Assembly: GCF_029894425.1 (NCBI RefSeq)
Contig: NZ_JARXYJ010000001.1
Location: forward strand, 9,754,501-9,818,500
DNA length: 64,000 nt
Source: Streptomyces sp. SAI-127
Lineage (GTDB): Bacteria > Actinomycetota > Actinomycetes > Streptomycetales > Streptomycetaceae
Direction: 5' to 3'
Of this stretch, positions 51,211-60,379 are shown in pieces. Numbering within the stretch: position 1 is the stretch's first letter; each line of letters begins with the position of its first letter. The notes beneath the pieces were generated by a model. The model was not told the origin of the DNA. It saw only the letters and a list, made by a program, of their open reading frames with translations, and ran no database searches. The translations under genes were made by a program, and so were the position numbers.

Positions 51211-52572
51211 TCAGCCGCCGCGACGCACCTGTGCCGCCCTCCGGGCCTCGGCGAGCTTGCGGGCCTCGCCGGATTTCCGGGACTTGCCGCCGGTGCCGCG
51301 GGAGGCGTCCTTGCTGGTGCCCAGTCCGCGGAAGGGGGCGTTGGTGTTCTTGGGCCGCGGCACGGCGGGGCCTCGGTCGAGCGGGGTGCCGGAGGGGGCC
51401 TTGGCCCCGGTGATCCGGCTCAGCTCCGCCTCGCCCGAGCGCACCTTGGTGACGGTCGGCTCGATGCCGGCCTCGGTCATCACCCGGCTCGTCTCGCGGC
51501 GCTGGCCCGACAGCACCAAGGTGACGACCTTTCCGGACTCACCCGCCCGGGCGGTACGCCCCGCGCGGTGCAGATAGTCCTTGGCGTCGGTGGGCGGATC
51601 GACGTTGACGACGAGGTCGAGGTCGTCGATGTGCAGGCCGCGGGCCGCGACATTGGTGGCGACCAGGACGGTGACCTGGCCGTCCTTGAACTGCGCGAGG
51701 GTACGGGTGCGCTGCGGCTGGGACTTGCCGCTGTGCAGGGCCGCAGCGTGCACTCCGCCGGCCCGCAGGTGCCGGGTGAGCTGGTCGACGGCGTGCTTGG
51801 TGTCGAGGAACAGCAGCACGCGGCCGTCACGGGCGGCGATCTCGGTGGTGACGGCGTACCGGTCGGGGCCGTGGACGACCAGCACATGGTGATCGCTCGT
51901 CGAGACGGCGCCTGCGGACGGGTCGACCGAGTGCACGACAGGGTCGTTGAGATAGCGGCTGACCAACTGGTCGACGTCACGGTCGAGGGTGGCCGAGAAG
52001 AGCATCCGCTGGCCGTCGGGACGCACCTGGTCGAGCACTTCGGTGACCTGCGGCAGGAAGCCCATGTCGCACATCTGGTCGGCCTCGTCGAGGACGGTGA
52101 TCCGCACGCGTCCCAGGCGGCAGGCCTTGCGCTCGATGAGGTCGTGCAGTCGTCCGGGGGTGGCGACGACGACTTCGGCCCCCTCCCGCAGCGCGGCGGT
52201 CTGCCGGCCGATCGACATGCCGCCGACGACCGCGGCCATCCGCAGCCGGAGTGCGTCGGCGTACGGCGCGAGCGCCTCGGTGACCTGCTGGGCCAGCTCC
52301 CGGGTGGGCACGAGGATCAGTGCGAGGGGCTGCTTCGCCTCCGCGCGCTGCCCGGCCGTCCGGACGAGCAGCGGCAGGCCGAAGGCGAGCGTCTTGCCCG
52401 ATCCGGTGCGCCCGCGCCCCAGGACGTCACGTCCCGCGAGGGCGTCGGGCAGGGTGGCCGCCTGGATCGGGAAGGGCTCGCGCACGCCGAGTTCGGTGAG
52501 GGTGCGCAGCACCTGGGGCGGTAGTGCCATCTCGGAGAAGGAGGCGGTGCCGTGCGGGTCCGGGTGGTTCAT
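51211..52572 (-). CDS. DEAD/DEAH-box ATP-dependent RNA helicase
   Basis: A 453-residue helicase. All core motifs are visible: Q motif (FPIQAATLPDALAGRD), motif I GRTGSGKT, Ia PTRELAQQ, II DEAD (VLDEADQMCDMGF), III SAT (LFSATLD), IV LLFLDTK, V VATNVAARGLHIDDL and VI HRAGRTARAG. The last 70 residues are a basic, Lys/Arg-rich tail (KSRKSGEARKLAEARRAAQV) that binds RNA. It unwinds RNA in ribosome assembly or cold response; the target is not known. It lies alone. Confidence 0.95.
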   Translation of the reverse strand: MNHPDPHGTASFSEMALPPQVLRTLTELGVREPFPIQAATLPDALAGRDVLGRGRTGSGKTLAFGLPLLVRTAGQRAEAKQPLALILVPTRELAQQVTEALAPYADALRLRMAAVVGGMSIGRQTAALREGAEVVVATPGRLHDLIERKACRLGRVRITVLDEADQMCDMGFLPQVTEVLDQVRPDGQRMLFSATLDRDVDQLVSRYLNDPVVHSVDPSAGAVSTSDHHVLVVHGPDRYAVTTEIAARDGRVLLFLDTKHAVDQLTRHLRAGGVHAAALHSGKSQPQRTRTLAQFKDGQVTVLVATNVAARGLHIDDLDLVVNVDPPTDAKDYLHRAGRTARAGESGKVVTLVLSGQRRETSRVMTEAGIEPTVTKVRSGEAELSRITGAKAPSGTPLDRGPAVPRPKNTNAPFRGLGTSKDASRGTGGKSRKSGEARKLAEARRAAQVRRGG

Positions 52573-52731
52573 GCAGAGCCTTCCGCAGAGGAGACGTACC
52601 GAGGAAGGCCCGGCAGGAAGTCATGAGCGCGCAAACGTTAGACGGTAACACAACGTGATGGTGGGGGTAGTCGGGCCGCGGTTCTATCGAACACGCGTTT
52701 CAATCCTGGAGGTGGTGGAAGGAACCACCGC

Positions 52732-54771
52732 ATGGCGCCCACCACCCTCCCCGAACAACTCGTCCGCACCTGCCGCTTCACCCGAGGTGTCCCCGAGCGG
52801 TTCACCGTCTCGGCCGACGGAGAAACCGTCCTGTTCCTTCGTGGGCGCACGGGCGACGATCCGGCCGCCTGTCTCTGGGCACTGGACGTCGCCTCGGGGA
52901 GGGAGAGGCTGCTGGCGGACCCCGTCCGGCTGCTCGCGAACGGGCGCTCGCCGCGCGCGGCCGGCATCGAGGCGTACGGCACCGACGCGGCGACCGGTGT
53001 CGTCGCCTTCGCCCTGGCCGGCGGGCTCTGGAAGCTGGACGTGGGAAACGGGGAGCCTCGCCGACTGCCCGTGGTCGGCCCGGTCACGGACCCCCGGCCC
53101 GATCCGGCCGGCTGTCGCATCGCCTACGTGTCGCACGGCGCCCTGCGCGTGGCTGAGTCGAACGGCTCCGGTGATCGCTCGGTGGCCGAACCGGACACCC
53201 CCTTCGTGGAGTTCGGAACCGCCGTGCACACGGGAGCCACATCCCTCGACGGCAACCGCGGGCACTGGTGGTCCCCGAACGGCGGCCAACTGCTGTACGC
53301 CCGGACCGACTTCACGAATGTCCGACCCTGGCCGACGGCCGAGCCGGCCGGACCGCCGACGACCCGCTCCGCCCTGGCCGGAACCCCCAACCCGGACGTC
53401 ACCCTGTGGCTCTCCGCGCTCGACGGCCCACCGGTGCCGGTGAGTTGGAACCGGGCGGCCTTCGAGTACGTCGTGGGCGCCGGCTGGGACGCACACGGAC
53501 CCTGGGCCGTCGTCCAGTCCCGTGACCAGCGCACCGTCCGGTTCCTCGGTATCGGCCCGGGCGACGGACGGACGACCGTCCTGGACGAGCAGCACGACCC
53601 GTGCTGGGTGCAGCTCGTGCCCGGGCTGCCCGCGCGTACGGGCTCCGGAACTCTCCTCGCCCACCGGGACCTGCGGGGCACGAGACACCTCACGCTGGAC
53701 GGAACTCCCGTGACGCCCACGGGACTTCAGCTGCGGGCCGTGCTCGGCACCGACGGCGACGAGATCCTGTTCACGGCCTCCGACGAGCCCGCGGAGACCC
53801 ACCTGTGGAGCTACGGCCCCAAGTCCGGCCTCCGACAGCTGAGTTCCGGGCCCGGCGTCCACTCCGGCATCTCCCGCGGCGGCACCCTGGTCCGGATCAC
53901 CCGTGACGCCGAGCGGCCCGGCGGGCGGGCCGAGGTGCTGCGCGCAGGCGGACCGGCGGTCGCCGTGCTGTCGTACGCCGAACGGCCGGTCCTCGACATC
54001 CACGCGCAGCGGCTGGTCCTCGGGCCCCGAGCGTTGCCCGCCCGACTCCACTTCCCCTCCTGGTACCGCCGGGGCAGCGGCCCGCTGCCGGTGCTCGTCG
54101 ACTCGTACGGCGGAGCGGCCCTCCAGCGCGTCACCGCGGAGCTGGACTGGCGGGTCCTGCTGTCGCAGTGGTTCGCCGAGCAGGGATTCGCGGTGCTCAC
54201 GACCGACGGCCGCGGCACACCGGGCCGGGGACCCGACTGGGAGCGCGAGGTGTACGGCGACCTGTTCGGGCCCGTCCTCGACGACCAGGTCACCGCCCTG
54301 CACGAGGCCGCGCGCCTGCACCCCGACCTCGATCTCGGCCGGGTCGCCGTCCGCGGCTGGTCCTTCGGCGGGGCGCTCGCCGCCCTGGCCGTGCTGCGCC
54401 GCCCCGACGTCTTCCACGCCGCGGTGGCCGGTGCGGGCGTCGCCGACCAGCGGCTCTACAACGCCCATTGGCGCGAACGGTTCCTCGGGCACCCCGACGC
54501 GTTCCCGCAGCGGTACGACGCCTGCAACCTGCTCCTCGACGCGCCCCGCCTGACGCGCCCGCTGCTGCTGATCCACGGCCTGACCGACACCAATGTCCCG
54601 GCGGTCAACACACTCCGCCTGTCCGAGGCGTTACGGGCCGCGAGACTCCCGCACGAACTCCTGCTCCTGCCCGGCACCGGCCACCAGCCGATCGGCTCGA
54701 CGCTCACGGGGCAGCTGCTGGACCGGCAAGTGCGCTTCCTGCGGCGCCATTGCGTGGGTGTTGACGGCTGA
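52732..54771 (+). CDS. S9-family prolyl oligopeptidase / dipeptidyl peptidase IV-like protein
   Basis: A 679-residue cytoplasmic serine peptidase. The N-terminal ~430 residues form a DPPIV-type beta-propeller (repeats such as GRERLLADPV, LWLSALDGPPVPV). The C-terminal ~250 residues form the alpha/beta-hydrolase: nucleophile elbow GWSFGGALAAL, acid in IHGLTDTNVPA, and histidine in LPGTGHQPIG. It has no signal peptide. It would cleave dipeptides, often Xaa-Pro, from peptides of up to about 30 residues. AAGGAACCACCGC precedes the ATG. It is a single gene. Confidence 0.92.
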   Translation: MAPTTLPEQLVRTCRFTRGVPERFTVSADGETVLFLRGRTGDDPAACLWALDVASGRERLLADPVRLLANGRSPRAAGIEAYGTDAATGVVAFALAGGLWKLDVGNGEPRRLPVVGPVTDPRPDPAGCRIAYVSHGALRVAESNGSGDRSVAEPDTPFVEFGTAVHTGATSLDGNRGHWWSPNGGQLLYARTDFTNVRPWPTAEPAGPPTTRSALAGTPNPDVTLWLSALDGPPVPVSWNRAAFEYVVGAGWDAHGPWAVVQSRDQRTVRFLGIGPGDGRTTVLDEQHDPCWVQLVPGLPARTGSGTLLAHRDLRGTRHLTLDGTPVTPTGLQLRAVLGTDGDEILFTASDEPAETHLWSYGPKSGLRQLSSGPGVHSGISRGGTLVRITRDAERPGGRAEVLRAGGPAVAVLSYAERPVLDIHAQRLVLGPRALPARLHFPSWYRRGSGPLPVLVDSYGGAALQRVTAELDWRVLLSQWFAEQGFAVLTTDGRGTPGRGPDWEREVYGDLFGPVLDDQVTALHEAARLHPDLDLGRVAVRGWSFGGALAALAVLRRPDVFHAAVAGAGVADQRLYNAHWRERFLGHPDAFPQRYDACNLLLDAPRLTRPLLLIHGLTDTNVPAVNTLRLSEALRAARLPHELLLLPGTGHQPIGSTLTGQLLDRQVRFLRRHCVGVDG

Positions 54772-54803
54772 TCCGTTGTGGGTCGAGACGTTCCCCTTTC
54801 TCG

Positions 54804-55211
54804 GTGTGGGTGGTGGTGGGCAACGCGGGCACATTCCTCAGCGCCCTCGGCGGGTTGGTGTACTACTGGTCACGCCCCATCTCGTTCGCGGGCTACGCCG
54901 TCGTCCAACCCCGATTTCTCCGATCTCCACCAGAGTCTGACGGTGGCCACCGTCTGCGGTTCGTGGATCTTCGGTGTGTGCCCCGGCGCGTTCCTGTTCA
55001 TGTTCTTCGACGTGGACGTGAACAGCCCGCCGTGGGCAGCCATGTTCTTCTCGGGGACGGCCCTCATGATGGCCTGCACAGCGGGCGGGATCGCCGGGAC
55101 GTTCCCTCCGCCAAGGCGAGCACACGGCTTCGCGAGACGGCCGGACCGCCGGACGGGCCCGACTGGGGAGACAGCGGAGACGTGGACTCGGGCGGCTTCG
55201 ACGGCGACTGA
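54804..55211 (+). pseudogene. Small membrane protein gene broken by two frameshifts
   Basis: A 5' frame reads WVVVGNAGTFLSALGGLVYY then SFAGYAVVQP. After an extra C near 54912 the next frame reads SDLHQSLTVATVCGSWIFGV and FLFMFFDVDVNSPPWAAMFF to MMACTAGGIAGTF. A missing base near 55105 returns to the first frame (SAKASTRLRETAGPPDGPDW) to the stop at 55211. Together these give a plausible membrane protein of about 135 residues with two or three helices. Both shifts sit in short C runs, so assembly error is possible. Confidence 0.6.
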
Positions 55212-55289
55212 GCGGCGACGCCGAGCGCGATTACGGATCCCACGGCTGGGGCTCGGGCCCGCGAGCGCGGCGCCCGAATGCGGGAGCGA

Positions 55290-55389
55290 CCGCCGCGAGC
55301 ACCACCGGGCCGTGGCCGCCGGATACGACAGGCTCGCCGTCCGCTACGAGGCCACCGTGCTGGCCGCCGCCGTCAACGAATGGCTGTGA
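55290..55389 (+). pseudogene. 3' remnant of an IS5-type transposase
   Basis: The last 33 codons read HHRAVAAGYDRLAVRYEATV then LAAAVNEWL and a stop, matching the C-terminus of IS5/IS4-group transposases of streptomycetes (RAVATRYDKLAVRYEATV-type). No upstream catalytic DDE part is found, and no terminal repeats were recognised. It marks an old insertion next to the broken membrane protein gene. Confidence 0.6.
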
Positions 55390-55414
55390 CCAGCACTTTC
55401 GAAACCAGCCCTGC

Positions 55415-56170
55415 CTAGAACGTGCGCTTGAGCAGGTCGAGCAGCGCCGCCCAGTGCCGCTCGTCGCCCTCGCGGTGGTACGAGGCGGTGTCGGACTGGG
55501 TGAAACCGTGCGGGGCGCCGGCGTAGACCTCGCAACGGTGGCGGACCCCGGCCTTGGTCAGTGCGGCGGCGAGGCGCTCGATCTGCTCGGGAGGCAGCGA
55601 CGGGTCCTGGTCGGCGTGGCCGAAGTACAGCTCGGCGGTGATGCGTTCGGCCACCAGGTGTGGGCTGTCCGGCGCTTCGGTCGCCAGGCGCCCGCCGTGG
55701 AAACCGGCTGCCGCGGCCACCTGGTCCGGGTAGGTACCGGCGGTGAGCAGGGACAGTCGTGCGCCCATGCAATAGCCGGTGAGGGCGACCGGGCCGTCGG
55801 CGACCTCCGGGCGGTCGGCCAGCCAGCGCAGATACGCCCCGGCGTCCCGCATCGCGAGCTCGGGCGTGAGCGCCTGCACCACCGGCGTGATCGTCTCGAA
55901 GATCTCCGGCCGCGCGCCGGGGTCGATGAACTCGGGCAGTTCGAAGACCGGCGCGCGCCCGTGACGGTAGAACAGGTTCGGCACGAGAACCGTGTAGCCG
56001 GCCTCGGCGAGCCGGTCGGCCATCGACCTCAGCCGGGGGCGCAGCCCGAAGGCGTCCTGGAAGAGCAGGACGGCCGGCCTGGGCACGCCGTCGCCCGGGT
56101 GGGCCAGATGGGCGTCGGCGACGCCGTCCTCGGTGGGGATGTCGACGGCGGTTCCCTGTACGGAGGTCAT
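55415..56170 (-). CDS. Dienelactone hydrolase family protein
   Basis: A 251-residue alpha/beta hydrolase. The nucleophile is a cysteine (VALTGYCMGARLSLL), the acid is in YFGHADQDPSL and the histidine in GAPHGFTQSD, the Cys-Asp-His triad of dienelactone hydrolase. N-terminal DIPTEDGVADAHLAHPGDG is typical. A short GAGAGG lies upstream of the ATG at 56170. It hydrolyses lactones or esters; no aromatic-degradation genes adjoin. Confidence 0.93.
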   Translation of the reverse strand: MTSVQGTAVDIPTEDGVADAHLAHPGDGVPRPAVLLFQDAFGLRPRLRSMADRLAEAGYTVLVPNLFYRHGRAPVFELPEFIDPGARPEIFETITPVVQALTPELAMRDAGAYLRWLADRPEVADGPVALTGYCMGARLSLLTAGTYPDQVAAAAGFHGGRLATEAPDSPHLVAERITAELYFGHADQDPSLPPEQIERLAAALTKAGVRHRCEVYAGAPHGFTQSDTASYHREGDERHWAALLDLLKRTF

Positions 56171-56292
56171 GGGGGGTGCCTCTCTGCGCATGCGACGGCG
56201 AGCAGGTCGCGGGCCCGACGAACCGGGCCGGGCACATGGTTGCACGCAGCACCCAACTGGCCGTCGCGGCCCCCTCCCACTTGAGGGCCGCT

Positions 56293-56913
56293 TTACTCGA
56301 ACCGGCTGGTGTCACCCGCACCGTGCCGCACGATCTCGGCCTCGCCGCCGGAGAAGTCGATCACCGTGGTCGGTTCGGTGCCGCAGTCCCCGGAGTCGAC
56401 GACCGCGTCCAGCACATGATCGAGACGGTCCTTGATCTCCCAGCCCTGGGTCATCGGCTCCTCCTCGTCGGGCAGGAGCAGGGTGCTCGACAGCAGCGGC
56501 TCCCCGAGCTCGGTGAGCAGCGCCTGGGTGACGACGTGGTCCGGGATGCGTACGCCGACCGTCTTCTTCTTCGGGTGCTGGAGCATGCGCGGCACCTCCT
56601 TCGTCGCCGGGAGGATGAAGGTGTAGCTGCCGGGCGTGGACGCCTTGATCGCACGGAACACGTCCTTGTCGACCCGTACGAACTGGCCGAGCTGCGCGAA
56701 GTCCTGGCAGACCAGGGTGAAGTGGTGCCGGTCGTCCAGATGCCGGATGGTCCGGATCCGGTCGATGCCGTCACGGCTGCCCAGCCGGCACCCGAGCGCG
56801 TAGCAGGAGTCCGTCGGATACGCGATCAGCGCGTCCGACCGGATGCTCTCAGCGATCTGGGAGATGGTGCGGGGCTGCGGGTTGTCGGGGTGCACGTCGA
56901 AGTACTTCGCCAT
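56293..56913 (-). CDS. Sua5/YciO/YrdC-family protein (threonylcarbamoyl-AMP synthase-like)
   Basis: A 206-residue protein of the YciO branch. ALIAYPTDSCYALGC is the ligand-site motif, followed by RTIRHLDDRHHFTLVC, PGSYTFILPATKEVP, KKKTVGVRIPDHVVT and SSTLLLPDEEEP. Members bind double-stranded RNA and nucleotides. True Sua5 makes threonylcarbamoyl-AMP for tRNA t6A; YciO members are weak or have other roles. It stands between the hydrolase and the MerR gene. Confidence 0.93.
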   Translation of the reverse strand: MAKYFDVHPDNPQPRTISQIAESIRSDALIAYPTDSCYALGCRLGSRDGIDRIRTIRHLDDRHHFTLVCQDFAQLGQFVRVDKDVFRAIKASTPGSYTFILPATKEVPRMLQHPKKKTVGVRIPDHVVTQALLTELGEPLLSSTLLLPDEEEPMTQGWEIKDRLDHVLDAVVDSGDCGTEPTTVIDFSGGEAEIVRHGAGDTSRFE

Positions 56914-57030
56914 CCGCCGAGCTTATGCCGTCGCCGGACGGCGGCGACGCAAGGCACATGGGTGCCGCCCCCGGCCGCCGTATGCGCGCGCGGACGACCG
57001 AAGGCCTCGGCACAGGCAGAAGCGGCCGGG

Positions 57031-57061
57031 TTGAGTCTCCCCCGGAGGGAGACCGCAGGAT
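57031..57061 (+). promoter_or_regulatory. MerR-type promoter with palindromic operator
   Basis: TTGAGT (57031) and CAGGAT (57056) are separated by 19 bases, and the spacer holds the perfect repeat GTCTCCC-N5-GGGAGAC (57035-57053). Long-spaced promoters with an internal palindrome are the hallmark of MerR-activated genes. Here the target is the MerR gene itself. Confidence 0.72.
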
Positions 57062-57067
57062 GAGGCC

Positions 57068-57988
57068 ATGGACGACGGCGGCACCCTTTACTCGATCGGT
57101 GAACTGGCCCGGCAGACCGGGCTGACGGTGAAGACGATCCGTTTCTACTCCGACCACGGCATCGTGCCCCCCGCCGACCGCACCCCCGCCGGCTACCGCC
57201 GCTACGGCACCGAGGCCGTCGCCCGGCTCGCCTTCGTACGGACGCTGCGCGAACTGGGCCTCGGCCTCGACGCGATCCGGCGGATCCTCGACCGCGAACT
57301 GGCCCTGGACGAGGTCGCCGCACAGCACGCCGCGGCGCTGGACGCCCAGATCGCCGTCCTGCGGCTGAGGCGGGCGGTGCTGACCGCCGTGGCACGACGA
57401 AGGCCCACGCCCGAGGAGACCCATCGCATGCACGAACTGGCCCGACTCTCCGAAATCGAACGCCGACGCCTGGTCGACGACTTCCTCGACACCGTGTTCG
57501 AGGCCCCCGGTAGCGAGGCGATCCGCCGCTCCATGACGCCGGAACTCCCCGACCGGCCCACGGAGGAACAACTGCAGGCCTGGGTCGAGCTGGCCGAACT
57601 CACCCTCGATCCGGACTTCCGGGCCGGCCTTCGGCGCACTGCCGAGGCCCACTGCTCCGACGTCGCGGCCACGCCACCTCGCCCGGAGGTCGCGGCACTG
57701 GCCTGGGCACACGCGGAACCAGCCCTCGCCGCGGGGATCGCGCCGGAGTCGCCCGAGGCCGATCCCGTCGTCACAGCACTCAGCGCACACTGCGCCCGCA
57801 TCCTGGACCGCCCCGACGACAACACCCTTCGCCACCACTTGCTGAACCGCCTGGAGACCGCCCATGATCCGCGCAGGGACCGGTACACCGAACTGCTCGC
57901 CGTCATCAACGCATGGCCCGCGCCGGGCCCCCTCTCCCCGGCCCTCGCCTGGTCGATGACCGCACTGCGTATCCGGACCGCTCGGTGA
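57068..57988 (+). CDS. MerR-family transcriptional regulator
   Basis: A 306-residue regulator. The N-terminal winged helix is YSIGELARQTGLTVKTIRFY, SDHGIVPP, DRTPAGYRRYGTEAVARLAF; the long dimer helix follows (about residues 75-115). The C-terminal ~180 residues are a helical effector domain of unknown ligand, larger than in metal-sensing MerR proteins and without paired cysteines, so this is probably a drug or small-molecule sensor. A 19-bp-spaced promoter with GTCTCCC/GGGAGAC lies just upstream, showing likely autoactivation. Confidence 0.92.
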   Translation: MDDGGTLYSIGELARQTGLTVKTIRFYSDHGIVPPADRTPAGYRRYGTEAVARLAFVRTLRELGLGLDAIRRILDRELALDEVAAQHAAALDAQIAVLRLRRAVLTAVARRRPTPEETHRMHELARLSEIERRRLVDDFLDTVFEAPGSEAIRRSMTPELPDRPTEEQLQAWVELAELTLDPDFRAGLRRTAEAHCSDVAATPPRPEVAALAWAHAEPALAAGIAPESPEADPVVTALSAHCARILDRPDDNTLRHHLLNRLETAHDPRRDRYTELLAVINAWPAPGPLSPALAWSMTALRIRTAR

Positions 57989-58221
57989 CACGGGCGCGTC
58001 CCCGGCCTTCGCCGAGTCCGGTCCGGTCCGTGCCGGGCCGTGGCTCCGGTCCTTGCCCGGTCCATGACCGCACGGTGCCGGGACCGCTCTCATCGCGCTC
58101 TTGCCCGCCGGGCACCTCCGAGCACGCCTGACCGCGCCGGGCCGAGCTCCCGGCCGCCGCACGTGAGGTAACGTCCCGAGCGGTACGCCATGCAGGACGC
58201 GAGGACGAGGAGAAGGGTGAC

Positions 58222-59754
58222 GTGGCAGGTCAGGAGGGCGGGCTCGATCGGAGCCGGGCGGCGGACGCCGGAACCCCGACATGGGCGCAGGAACTCCTCG
58301 ACCATCTGCGGCCGACAGGACGTGACGTCCGCCGGATCGTCTCCTGGCTCGCCGAGACGCTGCACGGCACGGCCTCGCTCCAGGACCACACCGGAACTTT
58401 CGTCGCCGGAACACGCATGCCGCTGGACGAGGGCCTGGTCGCCGACATCCTCGCCGGACGCATCGCCTCCGCGGCCTCGGCCGACGAGGAGATCCACCTG
58501 CGCCTGGTCAGGATCGAGCAGCCGGACCAGGCGCCCGCCGGAGTGCTCGCGGTGGCCCGCCCGGAACCCTTCGACCGGCGCGCCTCCGACATACTCGCCC
58601 ACACCGTCCAGGTCCTGGAACTTCTGCTGCGCGCCCGCGAGACGACCGCGGCCGGGCGGCGCCTGAAGCGGGCCACGTCCGATCTGCGCCTGGCCATCCT
58701 CCAGCTGCTCATGGTGGAGGACACCGTCTCCGCCCGTCGCGTCGCCGCGGGGCTCTGGCCCGGCCTGCTCGACACCGAGACGGCGTGCGTCTACGTCCTC
58801 GAAGGGGACGCCGCGGAACGCGACCGGCTCGTGGAGGAGTGCCTCGGCGTGACCGGAGACCGCGCACTCGTGGTGCGCTGTCCTGCCATGGACGAGCACG
58901 TGATCATCGTGACCACCGCAGACGCGGCGGGAGAGGCCCTGCGCTCACTCGTCGACCGGAACCCCGGCACCCTGCTCGGCGGCAGTTCCCCGCAGAGCCT
59001 CGCCCGGACCGCCACCGCCTACGGGCAGGCCGTCAGCGCCCTCGCCGTGGCGCGGGTACGGCCGGACAAGGCGGCCGTGTACGCCGAGCGCAACCACCCC
59101 GAGCGCCTGATGGACCCGGTCGCGCTGCGCGCGTGGGCCGCCACGCTGCTGCGCCCGCTCGACACCCTGCCGCACCACACCCGCGCCGAACTGCTCGTCA
59201 CCACCCGGCTCGGGCTGGAGTTCACCGCCGTGAGCGCGGCCAAGGTCCTCGGCGTCAGCCGCAACACCGTCCGCGCCCGTATGGAACGCGTCGAGTCCCT
59301 GCTGAGGACCGATTTCACCGACCTCACCGTCCGTGCGACCGTCCACCTGGCCCTGAGCACCCAGGTCAGCCTCACGGACGGCCAGGGCGATCACGGCGCC
59401 ACCCCGCAGGCCCGCACTCGGCTCGGCGACCTGCTGGCCGGACCCGCGCTGGGGACCTGGGCGCGGGAGCTGCTGGGACGACTGGACGGCGACGCCCGCG
59501 ACCTGCGCCGCACCCTGCGCAGCTGGATCGCCGCCGGCGGCAACGCGGAGCGGGCCGCGCAGGCACTGGCCGTCCACGCGCAGACCGTGCGCGAACACGT
59601 CCGCAGCGCCGAGCCGGTTCTCGAACGCCGACTGATCGCCTCCGGCAGCGACCTCTACGAGGTGGTTCTGGCCCATCTGGCGACCGGCGAACTCGAACAC
59701 CCCGTCCTGCTCCGGGACAATCCGGGCCATCCGGACGCACCTGTGCACGGGTGA
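58222..59754 (+). CDS. PucR/CdaR-type transcriptional regulator with two helix-turn-helix units
   Basis: A 510-residue regulator. A GAF-like N-terminal sensor (about 30-150, ADEEIHLRLVRIEQ, VLAVARPEPFDRR) precedes a helical middle and a GGDEF-like degenerate region. One helix-turn-helix is VSAAKVLGVSRNTVRARMER (about residue 338-357) and a second lies near the C-terminus (AAQALAVHAQTVREHVRS, about 452-470). Two such units in one PucR-like protein is a feature of actinobacterial purine/secondary-metabolism regulators. The GTG has GGAG upstream. No adjacent target is evident. Confidence 0.85.
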   Translation: MAGQEGGLDRSRAADAGTPTWAQELLDHLRPTGRDVRRIVSWLAETLHGTASLQDHTGTFVAGTRMPLDEGLVADILAGRIASAASADEEIHLRLVRIEQPDQAPAGVLAVARPEPFDRRASDILAHTVQVLELLLRARETTAAGRRLKRATSDLRLAILQLLMVEDTVSARRVAAGLWPGLLDTETACVYVLEGDAAERDRLVEECLGVTGDRALVVRCPAMDEHVIIVTTADAAGEALRSLVDRNPGTLLGGSSPQSLARTATAYGQAVSALAVARVRPDKAAVYAERNHPERLMDPVALRAWAATLLRPLDTLPHHTRAELLVTTRLGLEFTAVSAAKVLGVSRNTVRARMERVESLLRTDFTDLTVRATVHLALSTQVSLTDGQGDHGATPQARTRLGDLLAGPALGTWARELLGRLDGDARDLRRTLRSWIAAGGNAERAAQALAVHAQTVREHVRSAEPVLERRLIASGSDLYEVVLAHLATGELEHPVLLRDNPGHPDAPVHG

Positions 59755-59824
59755 GCCCTGTGCCGCGCACAGCGGGCATCGACGCGATACACAAGGGTGC
59801 GCAGGTCACGTAAGTTCGACGCAC

Positions 59825-59869
59825 CGCAGGGGGAACGACCGGAACGGGGGACCGGTCGCGCCCCCTGCG
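59825..59869 (+). terminator. Hairpin after the PucR-type gene
   Basis: CGCAGGGGG (59825) pairs with CCCCCTGCG (59861), and an inner GACCGG/CCGGTC pair continues the stem. It is about 70 bases after the stop. Confidence 0.7.
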
Positions 59870-60006
59870 ACGTGTTTCCGCGCGACTGCGGCCGGTCCTC
59901 GCCCATGCCGGCGACGCCGGTTCGGTTTTCCGGCGCCGATGGGGACTGACCTGCGTACGACGGGTACTCGTCCCCTCCGGAACGACTACCGCTGGAGGAG
60001 GCCCGA

Positions 60007-60243
60007 ATGACCAGCAGCACGGAGACCGGCGGCGCGACCGGCACGCCGGACAAGGACTACAACCTCATCTGGTACGTCGAGGCGTGTCTGAGCAACGCGC
60101 TGCGTCTGGAGAGCTACATCCAGGACGCGGAACGCGACAAGGACACCGAGGTCGCCGACCTGTTCCGCAAGGCCCAGGCGGACAGCCGCAAGGGCGCCGA
60201 GATCGGCAAGGGGCTCCTGCGCGCCCGGCTGAACGGCGGCTGA
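60007..60243 (+). CDS. Small conserved acidic-basic helical protein
   Basis: A 78-residue soluble protein, mostly helical (DYNLIWYVEACLSNALRLES, DAERDKDTEVADLFRKAQADS, KGAEIGKGLLRARL). GGAGGAGGCCCGA directly before the ATG is a strong ribosome site, and a strong hairpin follows, so it is expressed as its own unit. I do not recognise a family with certainty. The four-helix-like pattern with WY, E and K residues recalls small stress-related actinobacterial proteins. Confidence 0.75.
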   Translation: MTSSTETGGATGTPDKDYNLIWYVEACLSNALRLESYIQDAERDKDTEVADLFRKAQADSRKGAEIGKGLLRARLNGG

Positions 60244-60255
60244 CCCGGTAGGTGC

Positions 60256-60289
60256 GGAAGGGCCGGACAGACGGGTGTCCGGCCCTTCC
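60256..60289 (+). terminator. 14-bp perfect hairpin after the 78-residue gene
   Basis: GGAAGGGCCGGACA and TGTCCGGCCCTTCC around a six-base loop, 13 bases after the stop, followed by C/T-rich DNA. Confidence 0.88.
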
Positions 60290-60379
60290 CTCGTGCGCGG
60301 ACATCGCGTTTTGAACAGGCGTAACCGATCTTCCGTACCCCAGGGTGCAGTCGTACACCGACCGGATACGGAGAGGCTC

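Noticed and set aside
57989-58221. Short gene between MerR and PucR-type genes
   Set aside because: The DNA is a low-complexity run of CCGGTCC-like repeats with no ribosome site or motif.
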